Shown: positions 7,833-17,901, counted from the first letter of the stretch. The stretch is 41,008 bases of DNA from Meiothermus hypogaeus (GCF_003574035.1 NZ_QWKY01000027.1:1-41008); one strand, 5' to 3'. Notes: generated by a model not told the origin, from the letters alone. Made by a program: numbers and translations.

Positions 7833-8326
7833 CCATAGCCTGCCGCTCCCCCTACCTTAAGGATTGGCGACTGGCAGATGTGATCGCGGCCCTCACCGTG
7901 ATGGGTCGCTACCCCTATTCCAGCCGCCTTGCTAAAGACTGAGTAGATCGTCTGGACGCGCCCCGTAGTGCGGCCACCTGGCGGCAGGTTTTCGATGAGC
8001 ACCCGGAGTTTTTCCACGTGAGCGACGAGCAGGAAGGCTGGGCTTCACTGCGGCTGCGGCACGGTTTTGATCGAACCTATAGCGTGCAACGCCAGCGTGA
8101 GCTTTCCTTCGAGGAACTCAGCCAGGTTGACCCCGAGAGCGAAGCCTACAAAGACCTCACCCGCCGCCCCCTGAACCCCGACGAGCTCGAGTCGCTTACC
8201 CAGATTGCCATTAGCCTTCACACCCGCGCCATCGCCCACGAAGGCGAGCGACGCTGGCTGACCCCTTTGCTGTTCGCCTTACTCGGTACTGTCTTGGGGG
8301 TGGTGCTGCAAGCCGCCTTACGTTAA
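7819..8326 (+). pseudogene. Broken gene with a C-terminal membrane anchor
   Basis: From 7859 the frame reads KDWRLADVIAALTVMGRYPY, SSRLAKD, then TGA at 7940-7942, and it continues in the same frame as VDRLDAPRSAATWRQVFDEH, PEFF and onward. The conserved-looking pattern W..VF.EHPEFF directly after the stop shows that both halves belong to one protein; a TGG-to-TGA change would explain it. The true start is also unclear: a GTG at 7819, overlapping the previous gene, is in another frame and stops at 7858-7860, so a frameshift is possible as well. The C-terminal 102 residues (from GTG 8018) form an intact frame ending in one membrane helix (WLTPLLFALLGTVLGVVLQAALR). That fragment might still be made, but I see no ribosome-binding site for it. 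Confidence 0.6.
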
Positions 8327-8403
8327 CAGAAGGCACTCAACGATGGGGTTTGACCTTAAGGCAGCTTGCACATGGCCCTCGGCATGGCGATATGCTAGGG
8401 CCA

Positions 8404-8685
8404 ATGTCCCCTTTTCTAGCAGTGGGTTTTGGCCTGTATGTGCTCAACATGCTGGTGGGGCTGGCCGCACAGTTTCGGCTGGGCCACTTTGGCATCTGGC
8501 ACCACGGGCTTTATCTGATGGTTTTTATCTGCGCCGTCCTGGCGATGGTTTTTGCCAGGGAATGGTGGCTTTTGCTTACCGTGGGATGCTTGGCTCTGTT
8601 TCCCAAAGCCCGGCCCCGCACCTGGCTTCACCCCACACTGGGCATGTTAGGGTTGGTGGGATACTTGTTATCAGTGAGGGGTTGA
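8404..8685 (+). CDS. Small multi-pass membrane protein of the polyketide cluster
   Basis: The protein is about 93 residues and almost entirely hydrophobic, with about four predicted membrane helices ([59 protein letters not shown]). No family recognised. The in-frame ATG at 8392 lies inside a TATGCT box (8391-8396), preceded by TTGCAC at 8366-8371 with 19-bp spacing. This places the ATG at 8404 seven bases after the box, as expected for a leaderless gene, so I prefer 8404. Its stop is one base before the ATG of the nitroreductase gene, which strongly suggests cotranscription with the three genes that follow. Confidence 0.6.
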   Translation: MSPFLAVGFGLYVLNMLVGLAAQFRLGHFGIWHHGLYLMVFICAVLAMVFAREWWLLLTVGCLALFPKARPRTWLHPTLGMLGLVGYLLSVRG

Positions 8686-8686
8686 T

Positions 8687-9472
8687 ATGGAGTTTCTGGA
8701 AGTAATCCGAAAACGTAAAACCACCAATGGCCCCTTTCTGGACAAGCCTGTATCCAGGGATCATCAGCATTTGCTGATGGAAGCCGCCAGCCGAGCGCCC
8801 AGCCATTTCAACTCCCAGCCCTGGCGCTTCATTTTGATTGAAGACAAAGCCAAGCGGGAAAAAATTGCCGAGATTGGTGGGCGCACCATGCAGCAACTGA
8901 TTGCCGATGGCAAGTTCTTCGAGCGCTATCGCCCCTACTTTCGCTTCAGCGAAAAAGAGATGGACGAACGGCGCGACGGCATTCTGATCGACCAGTTGCC
9001 GGGCCCCCTGCGCCCCTTTACCCGTCAGATCATGAGTCCCTCTGCTCTGGGGCTACTACGGGCCTTGCGGGTTCCCCAGACCCTGGGCGAGGATAACCGC
9101 AAGCTGGTCGCGGGCTCGCCGCTCTTGCTAGCGGCACTGCTGGACAAGCAGGAATATCGCCCCGGCGAGCTTTCGGGCTTCTATAGTGTGCTGGGTTTGG
9201 GCATGGCCATCGAGAACATCTGGCTGACCACGGTGGAGCTGGGCATGGGTATTCAGTTCGTGTCCACGCCCATGGAAATCCCCGAGGCCTGGCAAGAGCT
9301 AAAAAAGCTGCTGGAAGTGCCCGAGCACCTGGAGCTCATGGCCATCTACCGGCTGGGCTACGTACCTCCAGAAAAGCCTCGGCCTCGCATCGACTGGAAG
9401 TCCGATCATCGCAAGCGCATCTCACAGTATGTATTCCGTGATTCCTGTACTACCCCGGAAAGCGACGACTGA
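8687..9472 (+). CDS. Nitroreductase-family flavoprotein
   Basis: The 261-residue protein has the nitroreductase (FMN-dependent) signature: [16 protein letters not shown] near the N-terminus, the FMN-binding [15 protein letters not shown], and a C-terminal [20 protein letters not shown] with [10 protein letters not shown] close to the end. Members reduce nitro groups, quinones or enones with NAD(P)H, usually as homodimers in the cytosol. It has a GAGGGG ribosome-binding site and lies between a small membrane protein gene and a type III polyketide synthase, with gaps of 1 and 9 bp. By context it may reduce or oxidise a polyketide or quinone product. That role is inference. Confidence 0.88.
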   Translation: MEFLEVIRKRKTTNGPFLDKPVSRDHQHLLMEAASRAPSHFNSQPWRFILIEDKAKREKIAEIGGRTMQQLIADGKFFERYRPYFRFSEKEMDERRDGILIDQLPGPLRPFTRQIMSPSALGLLRALRVPQTLGEDNRKLVAGSPLLLAALLDKQEYRPGELSGFYSVLGLGMAIENIWLTTVELGMGIQFVSTPMEIPEAWQELKKLLEVPEHLELMAIYRLGYVPPEKPRPRIDWKSDHRKRISQYVFRDSCTTPESDD

Positions 9473-9481
9473 GGTTTTGTT

Positions 9482-10543
9482 GTGTATCCGAGAATCCTGA
9501 GCATAGCCACCGCCAACCCGCCCCACCGGGTAGGTCAGTCTGAGGTACGCGACCTGGTGCGGATCATGTTTAGCCGCCTGGCAGGCCTCGAGCGCCTGAT
9601 TACAGTGTTCGAAAACACCGGCATCGAGTCGCGCTATATCGCCGCGCCGCTAGAATGGTTCACCGAGCCCCATAGCTTTGCCGAAAAAAACCGGTTGTGG
9701 TTCGAGACCGCGCTAGACCTTTGTGAAAAGGCCTGCCGCGATGCCCTCGAGCAAGCCCACCTTACCCCCCAGCAGGTGGGAGCGGTAGTAATCGTGACCA
9801 CCACCGGCATTGCAACGCCCAGCCTCGAGGCCCACCTAATACAGCGCCTGGGCCTCCCCCTCTCGGCGGTTCGCCTGCCCATCTGGGGCCTGGGCTGTGC
9901 GGGGGGCGCCGCCGGGCTGGCCCGGGCCGCCGAGCTGGCGCTAAGCCGTCCCGGCCAGTACGTACTGATGGTCGCAGTCGAGCTGTGCAGCCTGACTTTT
10001 GTGCGGGGCGACCTGAGCAAGAGCAACCTGGTCGCCACCAGTCTGTTTGCCGATGGGGCCGCCGCAGTGGTGCTGGGACAGCCCACCTCTACCGCCCCCT
10101 CTACCGGCCCGGCGGTGTTGGGGGGGTTTAGCCGCTTGTTGCCCAACAGTTTCGATGTGATGGGTTGGGATGTGATACCCGATGGACTGCAAGTGCGCTT
10201 TGCCCAGAGCATTCCGGCCCTGGTCGAAGGCGAGCTGGGCAACCTGATCCGCGATGGGCTGGCGAGCTATGGGCTATCTGCAAAAGACGTGGAAACCTGG
10301 TCGCTCCACCCCGGAGGGGCCAAGGTACTCTCGGCCTACCGAAGCGGGATGGGGGTGGATGAAAAGAGCCTCGAGGCCTCCTTTTGCGTGCTCAAGAAGT
10401 TTGGCAATATGTCGAGCCCCACCGTGCTTTTTGTGCTGGCCCGCCAGATGTACCAGCTCGAGCGCCCCGCGCCAGGTAGTAAAGGGGTACTGCTTGCCCT
10501 GGGGCCCGGCTTTGCCGCCGAGGGGGTGGTGTTGCAGTGGTAG
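9482..10543 (+). CDS. Type III polyketide synthase (chalcone/stilbene synthase family)
   Basis: The 353-residue protein has the thiolase-fold catalytic triad of this family: Cys139 in WGLGCAGGAAG, His276 in SLHPGG and Asn309 in FGNMSSPTVLF. The C-terminal GPGFAAEGV loop is also present. Such enzymes extend acyl-CoA starters with malonyl-CoA and cyclise the chain, without an acyl carrier protein. Bacterial homologues (for example BpsA of Bacillus) make alkylpyrones or alkylresorcinols. The GTG start at 9482 is preceded by GAGG. The stop overlaps the start of the methyltransferase gene by 7 bp, so the two are translationally coupled. The pairing with an ICMT-type methyltransferase matches bpsA-bpsB, so a methylated alkylpyrone is the likeliest product. 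The starter unit cannot be read from sequence. Confidence 0.92.
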   Translation: MYPRILSIATANPPHRVGQSEVRDLVRIMFSRLAGLERLITVFENTGIESRYIAAPLEWFTEPHSFAEKNRLWFETALDLCEKACRDALEQAHLTPQQVGAVVIVTTTGIATPSLEAHLIQRLGLPLSAVRLPIWGLGCAGGAAGLARAAELALSRPGQYVLMVAVELCSLTFVRGDLSKSNLVATSLFADGAAAVVLGQPTSTAPSTGPAVLGGFSRLLPNSFDVMGWDVIPDGLQVRFAQSIPALVEGELGNLIRDGLASYGLSAKDVETWSLHPGGAKVLSAYRSGMGVDEKSLEASFCVLKKFGNMSSPTVLFVLARQMYQLERPAPGSKGVLLALGPGFAAEGVVLQW

Positions 10544-11073
10544 CGGTCTGGGTGGCGCTGACCTTTGTCGCCCTGCAGCGCCTCCTGGAACTGCGCCTGG
10601 CCCAGGCCAACCTGCGCTGGGCGCTTTCGCAAGGCGGCAAAGAGTATGGGCGGGAACACTACCCGCTATTTTTTCTGCTCCACATCGGCTGGATGTTGGG
10701 GTGGCTGCTCGAGGGCCTGGCCCGCAACCAGCTCTCCCCCCTCTGGTGGCTTTGGCTTACGGTGTTTGTGCTGGCCCAGGGGCTACGCTACTGGGCCATC
10801 CGCAGCCTGGGCCGGTACTGGAATACCCGCATCGTCATCGTACCGGGGGCCCAAAGAATTGAGGCCGGCCCCTACCGTTACCTCCGCCACCCCAACTACC
10901 TGGCGGTAGCACTGGAACTCGTCTCTTTACCGCTTATCTTCAGTGCCTACCTTACGGCCCTGGTGGCCTCCCTGCTGAACGCCATGCTGTTGCTGTTCGT
11001 TCGCATTCCCGCCGAGGAGCAAGCCCTGAAGGCATACACCAACGCCCTGAACCCCGAGCAAAGCAAACCCTAA
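10537..11073 (+). CDS. Isoprenylcysteine carboxyl methyltransferase-type membrane methyltransferase
   Basis: The 178-residue integral membrane protein has several hydrophobic helices and the family hallmark GPYRYLRHPNYLAV (about residues 110-123), which binds S-adenosylmethionine, followed by a C-terminal RIPAEEQAL motif. The bacterial relative BpsB (YpbQ) of Bacillus methylates alkylpyrones made by the adjacent type III polyketide synthase. The same gene order is seen here, so O-methylation of the polyketide product is the likely role. It starts at GTG 10537 inside the synthase gene, with a GAGGGGG ribosome-binding site upstream. Its stop codon overlaps that of the convergent cimA by 3-4 bp, and no terminator lies between them. 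Confidence 0.85.
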   Translation: MVAVWVALTFVALQRLLELRLAQANLRWALSQGGKEYGREHYPLFFLLHIGWMLGWLLEGLARNQLSPLWWLWLTVFVLAQGLRYWAIRSLGRYWNTRIVIVPGAQRIEAGPYRYLRHPNYLAVALELVSLPLIFSAYLTALVASLLNAMLLLFVRIPAEEQALKAYTNALNPEQSKP

Positions 11074-12656
11074 TCCTGTGGAATCGGCTGGCTTTTGAGC
11101 AGTGCGTAAGCGTAGCCATCGGTCAAGGCTTTGAGGGAGGCCTCGAGGTTGTTCTTGCTGGCGCCCACGGTGCTCCAGCGCTCGCCAGCCCGGTGCATCT
11201 CGATCATGACGCGCACCCCCGAGGCTGTACCCGCTTCCTGGCCGGACAAAATGCGCACCTTGTAATCGGACAGCTCAATCTCGGCAATCTCGGGGTAGAA
11301 AGCCTCGATGGCCTTGCGAAAAGCTTTGTCTAGGGCCGAGACCGGCCCGTGCTGGCTTTCAGCGGCAGTGTGCTGGAGGGTCTCGCCCACCTTGACCCGC
11401 ACGGTGGCCTCGGCCCAGGTGGGGGTCTCGGGGTCGGCGTCGGCCACATGCACAAAGACTGTGAAACCTTCCACGCTAAAAGGCATCTGCCCCCCCCGCA
11501 GGCGGTGGGCCAGGAGGTAGAAGCTGGCCTCGGCCCCTTCAAAGGAATAGCCGGCGTGCTCGAGCTGCTTTACCTCGTCCAGCAAGGCCCCGGCCATCTC
11601 CTTGGGCACGCTGACCCCCGACTCGGCCAGCTTGGCCAGCAGGTTGGAGCGGCCCGACAAATCCGAAACTAGCACCCGGCGGCTATTGCCCACAGCTTCG
11701 GGTGGCACGTGCTCATAGGTACGGGGGTCTTTGAGCACCGCCGACACGTGAATGCCCCCTTTGTGGGCAAAGGCCGCATCGCCCACATAGGGCGCCCGCA
11801 GGTTGGGGGCCAGGTTGGCTCGCTCGTCCACGAAGTGCGAAACCTCCCGCAGTTCGGCCAGTCTGGCGGGGGTGAGGCCCTTGAGCGCCAGGCCGTACTT
11901 CAGCATCAGATTGGGAATGGCGCTGGTCAGGTTCAGGTTGCCGCAGCGCTCGCCGTAGCCGTTGATGGTGCCCTGTACGTGGGTGGCCCCGGCCCGCACC
12001 GCAGCCAGGGCGTTGGCGACCGCAAGCTCGCTATCGTTGTGGGGGTGGATGCCGATGATGACCCCCGGGAAGGCTTCTCGGACAACCTGGGTAATCTCGT
12101 AGACCTCTTCCGGCAGGCTGCCCCCGTTGGTGTCGCACAGGCACAGGGTATCGGCCCCGCCACGCACGGCGGCCTCGAGGGTCTTCAGAGCGTAGCCCCG
12201 GTTGGCCTTGAAGCCGTCAAAGAAGTGCTCGGCGTCGTGGATGACCCGCTTGCCCTCCTCCACCAGGTAGCGGTAGGTCTCTTCGATCATGCGGAGGTTT
12301 TCTTCCAGCGAGACTTCTAAGGCGTGGGTCACGTGGAAGTCCCAGCTCTTGGCCACCACCGTGACCATCGGGGTAGCTGCCTCCAGCATGGCCTGCACCG
12401 AGGGGTCGTCCTGGGGCCTGACTCCTTTGCGCCTGGTCGAACCAAAGGCACAAAGCTGGCTATTCCCCAGATCCACCCCCTTCATGCGGGCAAAAAACTC
12501 GGCGTCCTTGGGGTTGCTGCCCGGCCAGCCGCCCTCGATGATGGGCACCCCGAAAGCCGCCAGCCGCCTGGCGATAGCGATTTTATCGTCGCTCGAGAGG
12601 TTGACTGCCTCACCCTGGGTGCCGTCGCGGAGGGTGGTGTCGAGGATTTCGATCAT
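11070..12656 (-). CDS. cimA: Citramalate synthase
   Basis: The 528-residue protein belongs to the LeuA-like acyltransferase family but has the CimA pattern. It opens with EILDTTLRDGTQGEAVNLSS, has the GIHPHNDSELAVANALAAV metal motif and NGYGERCGN, and carries a C-terminal LeuA-type allosteric domain. It condenses pyruvate and acetyl-CoA to (R)-citramalate, the first step of a threonine-independent route to 2-oxobutyrate and isoleucine. It is the last gene of the ilvBNC-leuA-cimA operon, and its ATG is two bases after the leuA stop. This allows the operon to make all carbon precursors for Ile, Val and Leu from pyruvate. The name could be confused with leuA or homocitrate synthase, but the presence of a separate leuA next door supports cimA. 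Confidence 0.9.
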   Translation of the reverse strand: MIEILDTTLRDGTQGEAVNLSSDDKIAIARRLAAFGVPIIEGGWPGSNPKDAEFFARMKGVDLGNSQLCAFGSTRRKGVRPQDDPSVQAMLEAATPMVTVVAKSWDFHVTHALEVSLEENLRMIEETYRYLVEEGKRVIHDAEHFFDGFKANRGYALKTLEAAVRGGADTLCLCDTNGGSLPEEVYEITQVVREAFPGVIIGIHPHNDSELAVANALAAVRAGATHVQGTINGYGERCGNLNLTSAIPNLMLKYGLALKGLTPARLAELREVSHFVDERANLAPNLRAPYVGDAAFAHKGGIHVSAVLKDPRTYEHVPPEAVGNSRRVLVSDLSGRSNLLAKLAESGVSVPKEMAGALLDEVKQLEHAGYSFEGAEASFYLLAHRLRGGQMPFSVEGFTVFVHVADADPETPTWAEATVRVKVGETLQHTAAESQHGPVSALDKAFRKAIEAFYPEIAEIELSDYKVRILSGQEAGTASGVRVMIEMHRAGERWSTVGASKNNLEASLKALTDGYAYALLKSQPIPQD

Positions 12657-12658
12657 CG

Positions 12659-14218
12659 CTATTTCCCCAGACCCGAGCGCTGCACCTCTTCCAGCGAGCG
12701 GGGATGCCGCGCGGCCTGCCCGGCGGCCAGCTTATTGGCCGCATCCAGGTAAGCCCGCGCCGAAGCCTCGATAATGTCGGGCGAGATGCCGTGGCCGGTG
12801 GCCATCACCTCGCCGAGCTTAAGCCTGACCGTCACCTCGCCCAAAGCCTCGGTACTGCCCGTCACCGATTCCACTCGGTACAGGTCCAGCTCGGGCTTCA
12901 GGCCAATGGCCTCGGAGAGGGCCTTGTATACCGCATCCACCGGGCCGTCGCCAATGGCGGTGGTGGTCACGACGCCCTTGGGGGTCTCGAGGCTTACTGT
13001 AGCGGTGGGCAACATGCCGTAGCCAGAGAAGAACTGGAGCTTCTCAAGATTGAACAGGTGCGGGGTCGAAACCGACTCGCTTTCCACCAGGGCCCGCAGT
13101 TCTTCGGTCTCGATGGGGCCTTTACGTTCGACGATCTCACGGAAGCGGGCAAAAATGCTGCCAATCTGGGCATCGTCCAGCTTGTAGCCCAGGTCGGCCA
13201 GGGCCTTTTTAACCGCGGCCCGCCCGGAGTGCTTACCCAGCACCAGCACCGCCGCCTGGCGGCCTACCAGCTCGGCGTTCATGATTTCGTAGGTCTCTTT
13301 ATTCTTGATGACACCGTCCTGATGAATGCCCGACTCGTGGGCAAAAGCGTTGTCCCCCACGATGGCCTTGTTGGGCTGCACCAGCATACCGGTGTAGCGC
13401 TCCACCATCCGGCTCATGCGGTAGAGTTCGCGGGTATTGATGCGGGTATGGGCCTGGTAATGGTCGCGACGCACATACAGCGCCATGACCACTTCCTCCA
13501 AAGCTGTGTTGCCCGCCCGCTCGCCGATGCCGTTGATGGTGCACTCGATCTGGGTGGCGCCGTTCTCCACTGCAGCCAGGCTATTGGCCGTGGCCATGCC
13601 CAGGTCGTCGTGGCAGTGGGCCGAGATATGCACATCCCGCCCGCGTACCACCTCTTTGTAGATGCGCCCAATCAAGGCTCCGTACTCCTGGGGGGTGCCG
13701 TAACCGGTGGTGTCGGGGATGTTGATGGTGGTGGCCCCGGCGTTGATAGCGGTCTCGTAGAGTTTCATGACGAAATCGAAGTCGGCCCGCATCACGTCCT
13801 GGGCACTGAATTCCACATCGTCGGTGAACTGCCGGGCGTAGCGCACCATGGCATCGGAGATTTCCAGAATCTCCTCAGGGGTTTTGCGGAGCATGTACTC
13901 GAGGTGCACCTTTGAAGCGCTGGTAAAGACGTGAATCCGCTTTTTCTCCGCTTTCTCCAGCGCCGTCGCTGCCCGTTCAATGTCGAGCTTGTGGGTACGG
14001 GCCAGCCCACAGATGACCGGCCCCTTGACCTCGGCCGCAATGCGCGAGACACACTCGAATTCGCTGGCCCCGTTGACCGGAAAGCCCGCCTCGATGATGT
14101 CCACATTCAGCCGGGCCAAGCCCTGGGCAATTTCCAGCTTTTGCTGAAGCGAAAGGGCTACCCCCGGGCTTTGTTCGCCGTCGCGCAGGGTGGTATCGAA
14201 AATTCGGATGTGCCGCAT
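12659..14218 (-). CDS. leuA: 2-isopropylmalate synthase
   Basis: The 519-residue enzyme catalyses the first committed step of leucine synthesis, condensing 2-oxoisovalerate with acetyl-CoA. It shows FDTTLRDGEQSPGVALS at the N-terminus, the metal-binding HCHDDLGMATANS and ECTINGIGERAGN motifs, and a C-terminal regulatory domain (from about residue 390) that normally binds leucine. Length is normal for the long LeuA type. The ATG is preceded by CCGGAGGTTTC, a good ribosome-binding site. It follows ilvC after 79 bp of heptanucleotide repeats and is followed directly by cimA. Transcription is probably from the attenuated promoter upstream of ilvB, perhaps with an additional start after the ilvN terminator. 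Confidence 0.95.
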   Translation of the reverse strand: MRHIRIFDTTLRDGEQSPGVALSLQQKLEIAQGLARLNVDIIEAGFPVNGASEFECVSRIAAEVKGPVICGLARTHKLDIERAATALEKAEKKRIHVFTSASKVHLEYMLRKTPEEILEISDAMVRYARQFTDDVEFSAQDVMRADFDFVMKLYETAINAGATTINIPDTTGYGTPQEYGALIGRIYKEVVRGRDVHISAHCHDDLGMATANSLAAVENGATQIECTINGIGERAGNTALEEVVMALYVRRDHYQAHTRINTRELYRMSRMVERYTGMLVQPNKAIVGDNAFAHESGIHQDGVIKNKETYEIMNAELVGRQAAVLVLGKHSGRAAVKKALADLGYKLDDAQIGSIFARFREIVERKGPIETEELRALVESESVSTPHLFNLEKLQFFSGYGMLPTATVSLETPKGVVTTTAIGDGPVDAVYKALSEAIGLKPELDLYRVESVTGSTEALGEVTVRLKLGEVMATGHGISPDIIEASARAYLDAANKLAAGQAARHPRSLEEVQRSGLGK

Positions 14219-14234
14219 AGAAACCTCCGGTTTT

Positions 14235-15904
<1,670 letters not shown>

Positions 15905-16003
15905 AGTTCTCCTGTCTCAAATCTCGGATCTTTTGGTCTTCGGTCGGGGCCTAGAAACATGCGTTGGCCAGCCATCGACAACATGCGACCCGAGACATCC
16001 TCG

Positions 16004-17689
16004 CTAGTCGCCCGCCACCGTCTCCCGTGGGTTCTCGATGATCATATCTTCCGCTGCACCGCCCGAAGGAATCATGGGGAAGACCCCTTCCTCGTGGTAG
16101 ACCCGGGCCTCCAGAAGCACCGGGCCGGGGTGGGCAAGGACTTCTTTGACGGTTTCGTGCAGCTTGGCTTTATCGCTCAGGGTAATGCCTTTGATGCCAT
16201 AAGCCTCGGCCAGTTTGGCAAAGTCGGGGTTGGAGTCGGCCAGGTACACCTCGCTGTAGCGCCTGGCATGGAACAGGTCTTGCCACTGCCGCACCATACC
16301 CAGGAAGCCGTTGTTGAGAATCACGATCTTCACGTTAAGATCGAGCTTTTTCAGGGTAGCCAGCTCCTGCAAGGTCATCTGGAAGCTGCCGTCGCCGTCG
16401 AAGTCGATGACCAGCTCGCCCGGGCGGGCCAGGGCAGCCCCGATGGCAAAGGGCAGGCCCACCCCCATGGTGCCCAGGCCGCCCGAGTTGATCCAGGAGC
16501 GCGGGGCATCGAACTTGTAGAACTGGGCCGCAAACATCTGGTGCTGGCCCACCCCTGAGGTCACCACAGCCTTGCCCCGGGTGGCCTCCCAGAAAGCCTG
16601 GATGACCTCCTGGCTTTGCAGGTGGGGCTTGGGTTTCCAGGCGAAGGGGTGCTTGGTCTTCCAGTCCTCGAGCTGTCCCAACCACTTGGAAATGTTTAGC
16701 TTCTTGGCTCCCTTGGCCAGCTCTGCCGCCACCCACTTGGCATCACCCACGACCGGAATAGCAGTTTTGATCAGCTTACCGATCTCGGCGGGGTCTATGT
16801 CCACATGAATGATGGTGTGGGCGTTGGGGGCAAAGCGCGAAACCTTACCGGTAACCCGGTCGTCGAAGCGCAGTCCAATAGCCAGAATGGTATCGGCGTG
16901 GTGGATGGCCCGGTTGGCCGCCACCGAGCCGTGCATTCCCGGCATCCCCAGGCACTGGGGGTGGGTCCCGGGAAAGGCCCCCAGCCCCATCAGGGTTGGA
17001 ATCACCGGAATGCCCGACTTTTCAGCAAAAACCATAATTTCCTGGGCCGCGTTCTGGGCTCCACCTCCCACCATCAAGATGGGCTTTTCGGCTTTTTGCA
17101 GGGCTTCCAGCGCCCGCTCAATCTGGCGTGGATGCCCTTTGTAGGTGGGCTTGTAACCCGGCAGGTCTACTTCCACATCGAAAGTGCCGGTAAACTCGGC
17201 CTGCTGCACGTCCTTGGGGAAGTCAATCAGCACCGGGCCAGGCCGCCCTGTGGAGGCGATGTAGAAAGCCTCAGCGATGATCCGTGGAATGTCGTTGACA
17301 TTGCGTACTTGAATGTTGTGTTTGGTCACCGGCTGGGTAATGCCCACCACATCGGCTTCCTGGAAAGCATCGGTGCCAATAAGCGCCTGGGGCACGTTAC
17401 CTGTGAGGGCAACAACCGGGGTGGAGTCCATCAGCGCATCTTGCAAGCCCGTCACCAGGTTCAAGGCCCCCGGCCCCGAGGTCGCCATGCACACCCCCAC
17501 TCGACCCGAGGCCCGCGCATAAGCTGTTGCGGCGTGCACGCCAGCCTGCTCGTGCCGCACCAGGACGTGCCGGATGGGCGAGTCGTAGAGGGCGTCGTAG
17601 GTGGGCATGATGGTGCCCCCGGGATGGCCAAAAATAAGATCCACTCCTTGCATCTCCAGGGCTTTCAAGATTGCGGCGGCTCCGTTCAT
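16004..17689 (-). CDS. ilvB: Acetolactate synthase large (catalytic) subunit
   Basis: The 561-residue thiamine-diphosphate enzyme condenses two pyruvates to acetolactate, or pyruvate plus 2-oxobutyrate to acetohydroxybutyrate, at the start of valine, leucine and isoleucine synthesis. Visible features are the catalytic Glu region (GHPGGTIMPTYDALY ... HEQAGVHAA), the FAD-binding central domain, and the C-terminal ThDP motif GDGSFQMTLQELATLKKLDLN, then IVILNNGFLGMVRQWQ. The start has a strong GAGGAG site placed right after the attenuator terminator. It heads the operon, and its expression is expected to depend on leader-peptide attenuation. Confidence 0.96.
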   Translation of the reverse strand: MNGAAAILKALEMQGVDLIFGHPGGTIMPTYDALYDSPIRHVLVRHEQAGVHAATAYARASGRVGVCMATSGPGALNLVTGLQDALMDSTPVVALTGNVPQALIGTDAFQEADVVGITQPVTKHNIQVRNVNDIPRIIAEAFYIASTGRPGPVLIDFPKDVQQAEFTGTFDVEVDLPGYKPTYKGHPRQIERALEALQKAEKPILMVGGGAQNAAQEIMVFAEKSGIPVIPTLMGLGAFPGTHPQCLGMPGMHGSVAANRAIHHADTILAIGLRFDDRVTGKVSRFAPNAHTIIHVDIDPAEIGKLIKTAIPVVGDAKWVAAELAKGAKKLNISKWLGQLEDWKTKHPFAWKPKPHLQSQEVIQAFWEATRGKAVVTSGVGQHQMFAAQFYKFDAPRSWINSGGLGTMGVGLPFAIGAALARPGELVIDFDGDGSFQMTLQELATLKKLDLNVKIVILNNGFLGMVRQWQDLFHARRYSEVYLADSNPDFAKLAEAYGIKGITLSDKAKLHETVKEVLAHPGPVLLEARVYHEEGVFPMIPSGGAAEDMIIENPRETVAGD

Positions 17690-17700
17690 AGTATCTCCTC

Positions 17701-17730
17701 AAAAATCTGCCCCCCGTTGGTTCGGGGGGC
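17701..17730 (-). terminator. Attenuator terminator of the ilv operon
   Basis: On the minus strand GCCCCCCG-AACCAA-CGGGGGGC (17730-17709) is a perfect 8-bp GC stem followed by AGATTTTT, an intrinsic terminator only 20 bp before the ilvB start. The 3' arm with its flank (CCAACGGGGG) is repeated exactly upstream at 17777-17768, which allows an alternative antiterminator pairing. Confidence 0.9.
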
Positions 17731-17756
17731 TTTAGGATGCGCTTCCTGGCTCTTGG

Positions 17757-17831
17757 CTACACCAAATCCCCCGTTGGCCTGGTAATTACTAGGCCCACTA
17801 CCACTAGGATTAGGCTGCCAGTCGAAAACAT
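17757..17831 (-). CDS. Branched-chain amino acid leader peptide (ilvB leader)
   Basis: A 24-residue reading frame begins 11 bp after the -10 box of the ilv promoter and ends 26 bp before the terminator stem. It starts MFSTGS, continues LILVVVGLVI, and ends TRPTGDLV. Nine of the ten residues 7-16 are Leu, Ile or Val, and the three Leu codons there are all CTA, a codon rare in this GC-rich genome. This is the expected composition of an attenuation leader that senses charged tRNAs for all three branched-chain amino acids. There is no clear ribosome-binding site, and the short distance to the promoter fits a leaderless or near-leaderless start. It is too short for standard gene calling. Confidence 0.85.
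   Translation of the reverse strand: MFSTGSLILVVVGLVITRPTGDLV
17768..17795 (-). promoter_or_regulatory. Pause hairpin and antiterminator segments of the attenuator
   Basis: The 20-bp near-palindrome GGCCTAGTAATTACCAGGCC (17795-17776) overlaps the control codons and ends where the segment CCAACGGGGG (17777-17768) begins. That segment equals the 3' flank and arm of the terminator, so it can pair with the terminator 5' arm and prevent termination. A ribosome stalled on the Leu/Ile/Val codons would block the palindrome and free the antiterminator segment. Confidence 0.75.
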
Positions 17832-17841
17832 CTTGTGAAAG

Positions 17842-17871
17842 AGTTTACGGGTGTTTGGTATACCGTGTCAA
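17842..17871 (-). promoter_or_regulatory. Sigma-A-type promoter of the ilv operon
   Basis: On the minus strand a consensus -35 TTGACA (17871-17866) is followed after 18 bp by TAAACT (17847-17842). The transcript would start only about 4 bases before the leader-peptide ATG. It is the best promoter match seen in the window. Confidence 0.85.
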
Positions 17872-17901
17872 GATTTGCCCAGACGGGCGGCTCGCCACCT
17901 T

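Noticed and set aside
12704-13915. 403-codon plus-strand frame opposite leuA
   Set aside because: It is a mirror frame of a highly conserved gene in GC-rich DNA. It has no family motifs and no ribosome-binding site.
17690-17871. T-box riboswitch upstream of ilvB
   Set aside because: No T-box sequence or specifier stem is seen. The short leader peptide and alternative stems explain the region better.
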